Source of the DNA: JADJRG01 sp964474905
GTDB taxonomy: Bacteria; Myxococcota_A; Polyangia; Nannocystales; Nannocystaceae
Assembly: GCA_964474905.1 (NCBI GenBank)
Contig: CAYYUP010000007.1
Location: 92,487-156,486 of the forward strand
Length of the DNA: 64,000 nucleotides
Direction: 5' to 3'
The notes beneath the pieces are model-generated. The model saw nothing but the letters and a program-made list of their open reading frames with translations. It made no database searches and was not told where the DNA came from. How positions within the stretch are numbered: position 1 is the first letter of the stretch; every line of letters begins with the position of its first letter. A program made the translations under genes and the position numbers. Positions 15,569 to 23,886 of this stretch are shown here, piece after piece.

Positions 15569-17164
15569 TCAGCCGCCCGCCGTTTCGGACCCAGCCGCCC
15601 GCAGGGCCTCGACGATCGTGTCCTTCTCCGCCATCGTCGCCGCTGCGCGCAGGCGGGTGAGCGCCTCTTTGTTGGCCCTTTGACGCGCCTCTGGGATCCC
15701 GAGGGCCGCGGCGTAAGCCTCGCTGTACACCGCCAGCTCCCAGTTCACAGCCTCTTTGAGCACCTGTACCTGGGGCGCTTGGTCGATGGTGCGAAGATCT
15801 GCGCAGCTGAGATCTGCACCCTTAAGCCTGATCTCGCCGGACATGTCGGCCTGGTCGAGGTCCACCCCCCAGAGCTTGGCCCCGCGCAGGTCGGCACCCT
15901 CAAGGGTCGCCTGACGCAGCATCGCATAGCTCAGGTCCGCCGCTGAGAGATCGGCCGCGCTGAGATCCGCGCTGGTAAGATCCGCCCCGCGAAGGAGCGC
16001 CCTCGCCATATGCGCAGAGCCAAAACTCGCGCCCTGGCCGTCGATTTCGACAAAAGTCGCGGCCTCGAGATAGGCATCACTGAGATCGATCTCCCGCATG
16101 ACAGCCCGATCAAAACTCGCGTCATTGAGGTTGATCTCGCCGACCTCGAGCTCCCGCAGATCAGCCTCGACGAGATAAGCCCGCCGTAGGCTGAGCGGAC
16201 GCAGGTCCACCGAAGAACCCTCCAAATAGTGGAGCAGAAGTTCCTGCTCGGGGCTGCGAGTGCTGCTGCCAACTCGCATCGTCGCCGGATCGACAACCCG
16301 GTAGGGGTCGAGCTGACTGAGCGTGCGCTGGATCCTTCGGTACATGCCCGCAGAGATCTGGATGCGCTCGCTGCTGTCGTGATCGTCATCGTCACGGACG
16401 CTGCCGAGACCCTCGCCCCGACTCACCCGATCCTGCTTGATCAGCGCGACCTCGGAGTCGACCGCGTCGATCAGACCGAGCACGATCGCCTGCCGCTGCG
16501 CCGCCGTGCTGAGCGAGAGGTCAACCTCGCGGGCCCCCTTGTCGGCCGAAATCTGCAGTCGAAAGAGCTCTGTCTGCTCCTTGATCATCTGATTTTGGGC
16601 GGTCAAAAGCTCGTTTTGCTGGCCCATGCGCTCGACCTGAAGATAGGTCGCCAAGAAGACCGCGAAAGAGATCGCACCGCCGAGAACAGCGATGAGAGTG
16701 CTCATCGCCATCACCCGAAAGACCATCGCCACCACCAGCGTCGACAGCTCGCGCAGGCTGGGTTTGATCCGGTGAAGCCGAGCCCAGAGCGACTGCAGGT
16801 GCTGGGCATCCTGCGTCGTGACCAGGGCTAGGATGTCTTCGCTGATCGCTGGCAACACCGAGCTCGCCTCTGAGAGCAGACCGAGCGCGTTCTTTTGCAG
16901 CCGCTTCTTGCGGGTCTCAAAGATGTAGTGGCCGATGATCACCCCGAAGATCATCGCCACTGCGATCAGGAGCAGGCCGCTCGCGACGTACCAGACCGCA
17001 TCGAGCTTGCTGCCAACGGTGATCACCAGCGAGAGCACGATGCCGATCGAAATGCCCTTGATAAGCGTCGGCTCGGTCACCCACAAAAAGAGGCGAAGCA
17101 GCGGCCCACGGCGAGCGAGCGGCGGGATTTGAGGCTCACGGGCAGACTTCGAAGGATCGCTCAT
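15569..17164 (-). CDS. Pentapeptide-repeat membrane protein
   Basis: 531 residues from the ATG at 17164. Membrane segments near 38-52, 58-80 and 145-172 are followed by a Gln/Glu-rich coiled-coil region (175-205). Residues about 310-465 are pentapeptide repeats of the A(D/N)Lxx type (for example ADLTSADLSAADLSAADLS, ADLRGAKLWGVDLDQADMS), which form a right-handed quadrilateral beta helix. The C-terminal 60 residues are charged and helical. The beta helix is expected in the cytoplasm or periplasm anchored to the membrane; no ligand can be named. The frame extends upstream to 17287 but without signal-like sequence. Confidence 0.85.
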   Translation of the reverse strand: MSDPSKSAREPQIPPLARRGPLLRLFLWVTEPTLIKGISIGIVLSLVITVGSKLDAVWYVASGLLLIAVAMIFGVIIGHYIFETRKKRLQKNALGLLSEASSVLPAISEDILALVTTQDAQHLQSLWARLHRIKPSLRELSTLVVAMVFRVMAMSTLIAVLGGAISFAVFLATYLQVERMGQQNELLTAQNQMIKEQTELFRLQISADKGAREVDLSLSTAAQRQAIVLGLIDAVDSEVALIKQDRVSRGEGLGSVRDDDDHDSSERIQISAGMYRRIQRTLSQLDPYRVVDPATMRVGSSTRSPEQELLLHYLEGSSVDLRPLSLRRAYLVEADLRELEVGEINLNDASFDRAVMREIDLSDAYLEAATFVEIDGQGASFGSAHMARALLRGADLTSADLSAADLSAADLSYAMLRQATLEGADLRGAKLWGVDLDQADMSGEIRLKGADLSCADLRTIDQAPQVQVLKEAVNWELAVYSEAYAAALGIPEARQRANKEALTRLRAAATMAEKDTIVEALRAAGSETAGG

Positions 17165-17317
17165 GGAGGGGCGCCGAGTATAACGAAGGCGACGACACCT
17201 GCTCACCGACCCGCGGGCGAAGCAGCGCGAGCAGGGCATTTCTCGCAGCAACTCCGAAGGCACTCTCAGATCGCTCGCGATGGGCAAGGCCCGGCTCCTC
17301 GCGTACCATCGCAGGGC

Positions 17318-18334
17318 ATGGCGCTCGTCGCCGCAACCGCCCGCTTGCTCGCCCCCGTCGACGGACTCCGCCGCCGCTGGCTCCGACTCCTGGGGCCGCT
17401 GTGCCGGCCGCTAATGATCGACCGCGACCTGCGAATCGCGACCATGGCGAGCCTGATGATCGTCACAGCGACCGTCGCGGCGCTGCTCATCCCGCTCTGG
17501 GTATTGGCCCTGGGACCGATGATCTGGGGCGTGCCTCACCTGCTGGCAGATCTCCGTTACATGGTCGTAGGGCCAGGTTTCCATCGGCGGCCGCATCTCT
17601 GGATCCTCGGCGCTCTGCCGATCATCGCGACCGGCTTCGGTGCGGACTTGAGTGTCGGCCTACTCGGAGTCGCGGCCGTCGCCATCGTCGCGCGCACGGG
17701 CATCGATCGTCGCCTCTTCGCCCTCGCCCTGATCGCCCTCGTCGGCGCCGGTGTGCTCGCCCTGGGTCCGCTCGCCGATCTGGTCTTCGCCTACCTCCAT
17801 AATTTTATCGCTGTCGCCCTCTGGTGGTCCTGGCGGGCCCGCGAGCGCCGACTCCACTGGATCCCTCTCGCCCTTTTTGTCGGCGTCAGCGCACTCCTAC
17901 TCTCGCCCCTGGGCCTCGCCCTCGCACACACCAGCGCCGCCTTGCTCCGCGATTTCGGCGGCATCGGCATCGACGACCAACTCGCTCGCCTCGCACCCGG
18001 TATCGATGTCGATCTAGGCCTCCGCTTGGTGCTGCTCTTCACCTTTACACAATCGATCCACTACGCTGTCTGGGTGCACCTCTTGCCCGACGAAGATCGG
18101 ACCCGAGCGACGCCGCCGACATTTCGCCGCTCTTTCCTCGATCTCTGCCGCGATCTCGGCGGACCGCTGATGCTCGGCGCGGCTGCCCTCGCCCTGCTCT
18201 TTGCTATCTGGGCACTCCTGGACCTGCGCGACGCGACCCTCGGCTACTTCCGCTTCGCGCGCTTTCACGGTCATTTGGAGCTCGCCGCCCTGACCCTGCT
18301 GCTCCTCGAGAGGAGGCTGCCGTGGTCGCGGTGA
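17318..18334 (+). CDS. Polytopic membrane protein with conserved-looking His motifs, function unknown
   Basis: 338 residues, almost entirely hydrophobic, with about eight to nine membrane helices. Polar motifs within or near helices stand out: GVPHLLADLRY, YLHNFIAVALWW, SIHYAVWVHLLPDE and ARFHGHLE. Several His at helix ends could bind a metal, in the style of di-iron membrane oxygenases or Brp/Blh carotene oxygenases, but the exact motifs of those families are not present. The gene is coupled to the next one, whose start lies 13 bases before this stop. I do not recognise the family. Confidence 0.75.
   Translation: MALVAATARLLAPVDGLRRRWLRLLGPLCRPLMIDRDLRIATMASLMIVTATVAALLIPLWVLALGPMIWGVPHLLADLRYMVVGPGFHRRPHLWILGALPIIATGFGADLSVGLLGVAAVAIVARTGIDRRLFALALIALVGAGVLALGPLADLVFAYLHNFIAVALWWSWRARERRLHWIPLALFVGVSALLLSPLGLALAHTSAALLRDFGGIGIDDQLARLAPGIDVDLGLRLVLLFTFTQSIHYAVWVHLLPDEDRTRATPPTFRRSFLDLCRDLGGPLMLGAAALALLFAIWALLDLRDATLGYFRFARFHGHLELAALTLLLLERRLPWSR
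18311..18316 (+). promoter_or_regulatory. Shine-Dalgarno AGGAGG deciding a GTG start
   Basis: AGGAGG inside the end of the upstream gene, 5 bases before GTG 18322. It identifies the start of the small membrane protein and shows translational coupling. Confidence 0.7.
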
Positions 18335-18669
18335 GCGTCGAAACTTGGTTCACAGCCTACCTTCTCACCCAAGCGGTCGAGATCCCGATCTATCTCGCGG
18401 CGACCCGCGGCAAACCGTGGCGCGCTCGTCTAGCGATCGCCGCCGCCGCGAGCACGCTCACCCACCCGATGGTGTGGTTTGTGATCCCCTCCCTCGGTTG
18501 GCCAAATTACGAGGCCTATTTCGTCGGCGCCGAGAGCTTCGCGTTTGCAGTCGAGGCCCTGCTGCTTTGGTCCCTTGCCGTACGCCGCCCGCTGCTCTGG
18601 TCGCTAGCTGCCAACGCTGGTAGCGTCGTCGTCGGCCTTATCCTCCGCGCCATCTTCGGCTGGCCGTAG
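18322..18669 (+). CDS. Small membrane protein coupled to the preceding polytopic protein
   Basis: 115 residues starting at a GTG with an ideal AGGAGG site. Three to four hydrophobic segments (about 7-22, 32-50, 63-82, 90-110). Conserved-looking polar groups are QAVEIPIY, TLTHPMVWFVIP and GAESFAFAVEALLLW, with charged or His residues inside helices. It overlaps the end of the upstream membrane protein by 13 bases, so both are probably made together and may form one complex. No function can be assigned from sequence alone. Confidence 0.75.
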   Translation: MVAVSVETWFTAYLLTQAVEIPIYLAATRGKPWRARLAIAAAASTLTHPMVWFVIPSLGWPNYEAYFVGAESFAFAVEALLLWSLAVRRPLLWSLAANAGSVVVGLILRAIFGWP

Positions 18670-18809
18670 CTCGCCCGCGGGTCGTAGGCCCCAGCAGTGT
18701 CGTCGCGAAGCCTCTCCTGCACGCTGCTTTCGAGCGACCTTGGGCGTCGCCCCCGGCTCCTCGAATAGAATGCCCGCCGGCCGCTCTCCCGGGTTGCTAG
18801 CCTCGGACG

Positions 18810-19373
18810 GTGGCCCCCCTCTGCACCTCCCAAATCCCGCTCTGCGCCCTTCTCCTTGGCGGCCTTACGCTCGCCTGCAATGGCGACGACACAGGCTCGA
18901 CCGATGGCTCGACCACGACCAACTCCACCGCATCAAGCTCCGGCTCATCAAGCTCCGGCTCCGCGGGATCCAGCGCTGGTGAGAGCGGCGGCGACGATTC
19001 CCTCGCCCAGGCCTGCGTCGACGAGATCAACGACTACCGAGCGAGCCTCAGCCTTCCCCCCTACACCCGCTGGACCGACGCCGAGGGCTGTACCGACGAC
19101 GAGGCCAAAAGCGATTCGCAGTCTGGCACCCCCCACGGAGCCTTCCCGAGCTGCAACGAATCGGCACAAAACGAATGCCCCGGCTGGCCCTCCACAGACC
19201 TCAAAATGTCCCTGCTCGGCTGCCTCTCACAGATGTGGGCCGAGGGCCCGGGCGAGGACTTTCAAAAGCACGGCCACTATATCAATATGAGCAGCACAAA
19301 GTACACAAAGGTCGCCTGCGGCTTATACACGACTCCCGAGGGCAGCCTTTGGGCGATCCAAAACTTTAAATAG
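18810..19373 (+). CDS. CAP (SCP/PR-1-like) domain lipoprotein
   Basis: 187 residues from a GTG. The signal peptide ends in LTLAC (lipidated Cys23), then a Ser/Thr/Gly linker to about residue 62. The rest is a compact CAP domain: CVDEINDYRASLSLPPYTRW, EAKSD, HGAFPSC, then MWAEGP, HGHYINM and KVACGLY. The two His in the HGAF and HGHY motifs occupy the usual CAP cavity positions, and six or more Cys suggest disulfides. The product should sit on the cell surface. Bacterial CAP proteins have no agreed enzymatic role. Confidence 0.85.
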   Translation: MAPLCTSQIPLCALLLGGLTLACNGDDTGSTDGSTTTNSTASSSGSSSSGSAGSSAGESGGDDSLAQACVDEINDYRASLSLPPYTRWTDAEGCTDDEAKSDSQSGTPHGAFPSCNESAQNECPGWPSTDLKMSLLGCLSQMWAEGPGEDFQKHGHYINMSSTKYTKVACGLYTTPEGSLWAIQNFK

Positions 19374-19488
19374 CTAGACTCGACAGAGCGAATACCCGCA
19401 CCACATCTCACCGCAAGCGCGAACCGTCGACACAAAGCGCAGACACGGTTGCGGACACGAGTCCGCCCCGAGAGCCTGAACCTGTGGA

Positions 19489-20922
19489 TCAATCCGCGGC
19501 GTCGGCCACGGCTTTGGCGGTCGCTTTGGCGGCGATCTCACGGCTAAGGGCGACGCGACGCCAGAGCGCCTCGAGCAGCGCTGAAACCCCTTCGCCTGTC
19601 ACCGCGGAGATCGGGAACACCGGGATCCGCCGCGCCCGCAGGCGTCGTCGGAGCTTATTGACCAGTGCCTGGCCCTCGGGCGTATCGATCTTATTGAGCG
19701 CGACAACCCGCGGACGACCATCAAACATCGAGCCGTAGGCCCGGAGTTCGGCCTCGAGCGCATCTAAATCCGCGAGCGGTGATCGCTCTTCGCCCGGATC
19801 TGGAGCGAGCAGGTGTAGCAATACGCGGGTTCTCTCGAGGTGGCGGAGGAAATCCAGGCCGAGCCCGCGTCCCTCACTCGCCCCCTTGATAAGCCCCGGC
19901 ACGTCGGCGACGACCATCGAGCGTTCCCCAGCCAGGCCGACGACGCCGAGCTGAGGGACCAACGTAGTAAATGGATAGGCGCCGACCTTGGGCCGGGCGC
20001 GGCTGATCCTAGAGATCAGCGTTGACTTACCTACATTTGGAAAACCGACAATGCCGACATCGGCGAGCAGCTTGAGCTCTAGACGGAGCCAAAAACCCTC
20101 GCCCTCGGTGCCCGGTTCGGCGTGGGTCGGAGTGCGATTGGTCGAGGATCTAAAATGTACGTTGCCGCGGCCTCCGCGACCTCCGTGAGCGACGAGCAAA
20201 TCCTGCCCCCCGTCGACGAGATCGCCCAGGAGAGTCGCCTCGTCCCGCGCCCGTCGGCGGCGCTCTGCGTGGCTCTCGTTCTCGGGGTCGGGGTCGGGCT
20301 CGGGCTCGGAGACCGCCGAGCCCGCGACGGCTCTCGCGACCGATCCAAACTCGGCGGGTATATCGATTGTCTCGACCTCCGCAGCGATTTCATCGCTCGG
20401 CTGCGCTTCTTGCAGGTCCTCGGTCTCGGTTACCTGCTCGTCTGCGAGGACATCTTCGTCATCGTCGCCGTCATCGTCATCTTCTTCTTCGCCCGCAGCG
20501 AGCACGCCCTCCAGGTCATCTTCGAACTCGTCGTCGAAGACGTAGACCATCTCCAGGCCGCCCTCGTCGGCCTTTGGGCCGCGCTCCTCAGCCCAGGGAG
20601 GTCGCACGCCCGGCTCGCCAAGGCCCTCTAGGTAGACCGCAGTACCCACCGGTACGCGCACCACTCGGTCATCGCCACCGGCTCCGTACTGACACTTATT
20701 GCGCCCCGGCTTGCCGTCTTTGGCTCGGTAGTGTTGGCGGTAACGAAGGTCTAGGAGGGTCGTGAGTTCCTCGTCCGCGACCAGGATCACATCACCGCCA
20801 CGACCCCCGTCGCCGCCCGCCGGTCCCCCGCGGGGCACGTATTTTTCGCGACGCCAGCCGACATGGCCGTCGCCACCATCGCCCGCACGTACGAGGATTC
20901 GAACCCGATCAACGAAACGCAT
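19489..20922 (-). CDS. obgE: GTPase ObgE/CgtA with a large acidic insertion in the Obg domain
   Basis: 477 residues; the Obg GTPase takes part in 50S subunit maturation and stress control. The glycine-rich Obg fold starts normally (FVDRVRILVRAGDGGDG) and ends with RTPTHAEPGTEGE; the G domain has G1 GFPNVGKST (293-301), DVPG switch II (340-343) and NKID (410-413). Between PVGTAVY (91-97) and LLGDL (about 231-235) there is an extra stretch of roughly 120 residues, mostly Glu/Asp, where most Obg proteins have a short loop. The C-terminal domain is short. It is the third gene of rplU-rpmA-obgE, the usual bacterial order, 42 bases after rpmA. Confidence 0.95.
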   Translation of the reverse strand: MRFVDRVRILVRAGDGGDGHVGWRREKYVPRGGPAGGDGGRGGDVILVADEELTTLLDLRYRQHYRAKDGKPGRNKCQYGAGGDDRVVRVPVGTAVYLEGLGEPGVRPPWAEERGPKADEGGLEMVYVFDDEFEDDLEGVLAAGEEEDDDDGDDDEDVLADEQVTETEDLQEAQPSDEIAAEVETIDIPAEFGSVARAVAGSAVSEPEPDPDPENESHAERRRRARDEATLLGDLVDGGQDLLVAHGGRGGRGNVHFRSSTNRTPTHAEPGTEGEGFWLRLELKLLADVGIVGFPNVGKSTLISRISRARPKVGAYPFTTLVPQLGVVGLAGERSMVVADVPGLIKGASEGRGLGLDFLRHLERTRVLLHLLAPDPGEERSPLADLDALEAELRAYGSMFDGRPRVVALNKIDTPEGQALVNKLRRRLRARRIPVFPISAVTGEGVSALLEALWRRVALSREIAAKATAKAVADAAD

Positions 20923-20964
20923 GACGATTATGCGATGAGCCGCCCACGGGCGGCCCGTCGCTGG

Positions 20965-21246
20965 TTACTCGGCGGCTGCTGCCTCGTCGACCACGGGATC
21001 GATCGCGACAAAGGTGCGACGCTCGCGTCCCCGCTTGTAAAAACGAACGACTCCGTCCGAGAGCGCAAAGAGGGTGAAGTCCTTGCCCCTTCCGACGTTA
21101 CGGCCCGCTTTCACGGTGCCGCCAACCTGACGGACCAAGATGTTGCCGGCGCGAACGACTTCGCCGCCGAACTTCTTGACGCCGCGGCGCTGCGACTGTG
21201 AGTCGCGGCCGTTCTTGATCGAACCCTGTCCTTTTTTATGTGCCAT
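20965..21246 (-). CDS. rpmA: 50S ribosomal protein L27
   Basis: 93 residues. The N-terminus MAHKKGQGS with RDSQSQRRGVKKFGGE and VRQVGGTVKAGRNVG is diagnostic of bL27, whose tail reaches the peptidyl-transferase centre. The C-terminal ValAspGluAla-rich tail is slightly longer than in E. coli. It lies between rplU (30 bases upstream) and obgE. Confidence 0.98.
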   Translation of the reverse strand: MAHKKGQGSIKNGRDSQSQRRGVKKFGGEVVRAGNILVRQVGGTVKAGRNVGRGKDFTLFALSDGVVRFYKRGRERRTFVAIDPVVDEAAAAE

Positions 21247-21276
21247 GGTGGGCCTCCGCTGGAGTCTAACGCCGGC

Positions 21277-21597
21277 TTAAGCGGCGATCTCCGTGATCTT
21301 GAGCTCGGTGTACGACTGCCGGTGACCCTGCTTTTTGCGGTAGTTCCGGCGCGGCTTGAATTTGTAGACGACGATCTTTCGACCGCGCCCTTGGCTGGCA
21401 ACCGTCGCGCGGACCACAGCCCCGGCAACCGTCGGCGCGCCGATTTTAATGGTGTCGCCGCTGCGCACCAGGAGGACCTCCAGGTCGAGCGCGCTGCCCA
21501 CCTCGAGGGAGAGTTTCTCGACCTTTACCAGGTCTCCAAGTGCGACCCGGTACTGCTTGCCCCCGGTGCGGATTACGGCATGAAGTTGCTCGCTCAC
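21277..21597 (-). CDS. rplU: 50S ribosomal protein L21
   Basis: 106 residues from a GTG at 21597. The signature HAVIRTGGKQYRV opens the protein, and KIVVYKFKPRRNYRKKQGHRQ is the usual bL21 rRNA-binding region. L21 is the first gene of the conserved L21-L27-Obg operon. The GTG adds only four residues before the conserved core, so the start is well constrained. Confidence 0.97.
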   Translation of the reverse strand: MSEQLHAVIRTGGKQYRVALGDLVKVEKLSLEVGSALDLEVLLVRSGDTIKIGAPTVAGAVVRATVASQGRGRKIVVYKFKPRRNYRKKQGHRQSYTELKITEIAA

Positions 21598-22070
21598 GTC
21601 TGTCTCTCAATTCTCAGGCGATTCGCCCGCCCTGTGCGACGGCCCTTAAGTGGACCGCGACTGCCCGGTCTTCGTTTTCGCCCCCATCGGGCTGGGGGAG
21701 GTGGAGTTTATGGAAGTCGCCCCCATGGTCAAGCTCTCGCTTGGTGACGGCCGCCCCCCGCAGGCGAGCCAAGGCAGGCACCACGATCGGCGCGACGCCG
21801 CCAAATCGTCGAACTGCCGCGTATTTCGAGTCTTTTCGCCAAGTTCTCCGCGACGGCTCCGGGCACATCGTCTTCGCCTGGCCCGCGTGTGATCTCTCGT
21901 GTTCAAACAAGCCGCTCAGAACCGCGGATCTACCACGTAACGCGGCGGCTGGATCTCTGTCGCGTCGCTCGTTAGCCTCGGGGCCGATGCGAGATCGATG
22001 CGCAAAAGAGGCGACCGCCCGCCGCCGCCTCTTTTTTCGCGGCCGGCAGGTTGTGCCCTACCGTCTGGCC
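21598..22070. other. Divergent intergenic region upstream of rplU
   Basis: 473 bases with no convincing gene, although long open frames exist in both directions because of high GC. It should contain the ribosomal-operon promoter (leftward) and that of the transglycosylase (rightward). The only structure I can support is the strong hairpin at 22004-22037. Confidence 0.45.
22004..22037 (+). terminator. Rho-independent-terminator-like hairpin in the 5' region of the transglycosylase gene
   Basis: A perfect 10-bp inverted repeat (AAAAGAGGCG at 22004-22013 and its complement at 22026-22035) with a 12-base loop, ending in six T. It lies only 33 bases before the ATG at 22071. It could end a leftover rightward transcript, or act leftward as well because the other arm ends in A. 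An attenuator role is possible but nothing else in the leader supports it. Confidence 0.6.
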
Positions 22071-22640
22071 ATGATCGTGCGTCGACATCGGGCGATCCTC
22101 TCGGCCTGCGCCGCCTGTGGCTTTGCGGTGCTGCTCGCCGCGGCCTGTGCGAGCGCTGACCGGGGCGAAACGGCCTCCCCAACCCCCACTCCGCTGAGTT
22201 CCTCCTGGTCCCCCCAGGAGCGAGCGAAGATCCTCGCCGTGCAGCCCCATGTGCGCGCTGCCGCCAAGAAGTACAAAGTCGATCCAAACCTGATCAACGC
22301 GATGATCTGGGTCGAGAGCAAGTTCAATCCCAAGGCGCGCGGCCCCGGCGGCTCCGCGGGTCTGATGCAGCTGATGCCCTCGACCGCCCGCGCTCTGGCC
22401 AAGCAAATGGGCGAGCGCTCCCGTCCTTACAACGCGGAGTTCAACGTGCGCGCTGGCACCTACTACCTGGCCCGCATGATCAGCAAGTTCGACGGCAACC
22501 AACGCCTCGGGATCGCGGCCTACAACGCCGGCCCCGGCAACGTGCGCAAGTGGCAAAAGGCCGGAAGCGGCCTGCCAAGCCGAAGCCAACGCTACGTCGC
22601 CAAGGTGCTCGCCGCCAAAAAGCGCTTCGTCAGCCGCTGA
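22071..22640 (+). CDS. Lytic transglycosylase (SLT/lysozyme-like) lipoprotein
   Basis: 189 residues. The signal peptide ends in AAAC (Cys26). After a short Pro/Ser/Thr linker comes a single SLT domain: catalytic Glu82 in WVESKFNP, GLMQLMP (97-103), AGTYYLARM and AAYNAGPGNV (149-158). Such enzymes cleave peptidoglycan between MurNAc and GlcNAc with 1,6-anhydro product; the lipid anchor would hold it in the outer membrane. The frame stays open far upstream, but only the ATG at 22071 precedes a signal peptide. It stands alone with a terminator-like hairpin before it. Confidence 0.92.
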   Translation: MIVRRHRAILSACAACGFAVLLAAACASADRGETASPTPTPLSSSWSPQERAKILAVQPHVRAAAKKYKVDPNLINAMIWVESKFNPKARGPGGSAGLMQLMPSTARALAKQMGERSRPYNAEFNVRAGTYYLARMISKFDGNQRLGIAAYNAGPGNVRKWQKAGSGLPSRSQRYVAKVLAAKKRFVSR

Positions 22641-22743
22641 TCATGAAGCTGCTCTCACGACCTGCCGGACACGTGCAGAAGTCCACACCTTTCGGCAATC
22701 ACGTCGTCATCAGCTCTTTCCCCTCCATGGTAGTCTTCGCGCA

Positions 22744-23886
22744 ATGCTCGTTCTCGCGCGCACACCATTCTTCCTCTGCTCGCTCTTGATACTGGCCTGC
22801 GGCGACGACGCCCAGGTCACGGACTCCAACTCCGGCACCGGGGTTTCTTCGGCTTCCGTCTCGGCTTCCGTCTCGGCTTCGAACTCCGCCTCGGCGAGCG
22901 AATCGGCCAGCGGATCGGCCAGCGAATCCGCCAGCGAATCCGCCAGCGGTACGATGTCGGCAAGCGGCACCTCGACCACCGGCGACAGCGGCACGATGTC
23001 GGCCAGCGGCACCTCGACCACCGGTCTCAAGCTCGACGTCGGCTTTGGCGAGAGTTCCTCGGCCGGCGAGGACGACGAGGGCTGCAAAAAAGTCGATCTG
23101 CTCTTTGTCATCGACGACTCCGGATCGATGAGCGACCAGCAAAACAAGCTCACCGACGCCTTCCCCTCCTTTATGGAGACGATCCACGAGCAGCTCGTGC
23201 AGATGAAGGGCGTCGACTACCGGGTTGGCGTGCTCTCGACCGACATGGCCGGCCCCGATCTCTGCATCTTCATCTCCTGCGGCCAGGGCCACCGCGGCCG
23301 CCTGCAACACACGGCGGATCGCCTGGACTGCAACCAGGTACCCGACGGCAAGTGGATCGACGTCGGCCCCGTAGATATCGTCTCAGAGCAGTTCCGCTGC
23401 ATCGCCTCGATGGACGGCGGCGAGTTCTCAGAGATGCCCTTAGAGGCGCTAAGGGCTGGGCTCTTTGATCGTGTTGAGGACCCAGAGGCCTACAACAGCG
23501 GCTTTCTCCGGGAGGACGCGCTGCTGGTGCTCGTGCTGATCACGGACGAGGACGATCAATCGGTGATGAACGTGCCCGACACCTGGGACCTGTTCCAAGG
23601 GCCAGGAAAACCCACGCCCGTGATCGAGTACCAGCAGCTCCTCGTGGACCTTAAAGGCGGCGACAAGGAGCGCTTTGTCGCCGTCGCCCTCAGCGGACCC
23701 AAAAGCGACAACTGCGGCCCCCAGGACGATCCGCTCGCGGTCAAAGCCCCGCGGATCCACCAATTTTTAGAGCTCAATTCGCCAAACTCCTACTGGGGAA
23801 ACCTCTGCGACCAGGACTTCACAACCCCGCTCGCAGAGGCGCTAGAGGTGATCAAGTCGAGTTGCGAGACGTTCCCGCCGGTCTGA
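22744..23886 (+). CDS. VWA (von Willebrand A) domain lipoprotein with long Ser/Ala linker
   Basis: 380 residues. Lipobox LILAC gives lipidated Cys19. Residues 27-94 are a low-complexity linker of SASES / SASG units containing two GTMSASGTSTTG copies. A VWA-like domain follows with the MIDAS motif DDSGS (D124, S126, S128) and later LVLVLITDEDDQS as the third metal motif. Six to eight Cys in the second half (CIFISCG, NCGPQDD, LCDQDF, SSCETF) may form disulfides. It is likely a surface adhesion or scaffolding protein. The last 45 bases overlap the end of the convergent tssG gene. Confidence 0.88.
   Translation: MLVLARTPFFLCSLLILACGDDAQVTDSNSGTGVSSASVSASVSASNSASASESASGSASESASESASGTMSASGTSTTGDSGTMSASGTSTTGLKLDVGFGESSSAGEDDEGCKKVDLLFVIDDSGSMSDQQNKLTDAFPSFMETIHEQLVQMKGVDYRVGVLSTDMAGPDLCIFISCGQGHRGRLQHTADRLDCNQVPDGKWIDVGPVDIVSEQFRCIASMDGGEFSEMPLEALRAGLFDRVEDPEAYNSGFLREDALLVLVLITDEDDQSVMNVPDTWDLFQGPGKPTPVIEYQQLLVDLKGGDKERFVAVALSGPKSDNCGPQDDPLAVKAPRIHQFLELNSPNSYWGNLCDQDFTTPLAEALEVIKSSCETFPPV

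Noticed and set aside
20885..20905. T-loop-like string (reverse complement of GGTTCGAATCC) suggesting a tRNA
   Set aside because: It encodes the start of ObgE (DRVRILVRAG) in the correct frame; no acceptor stem or anticodon arm could be found around it.
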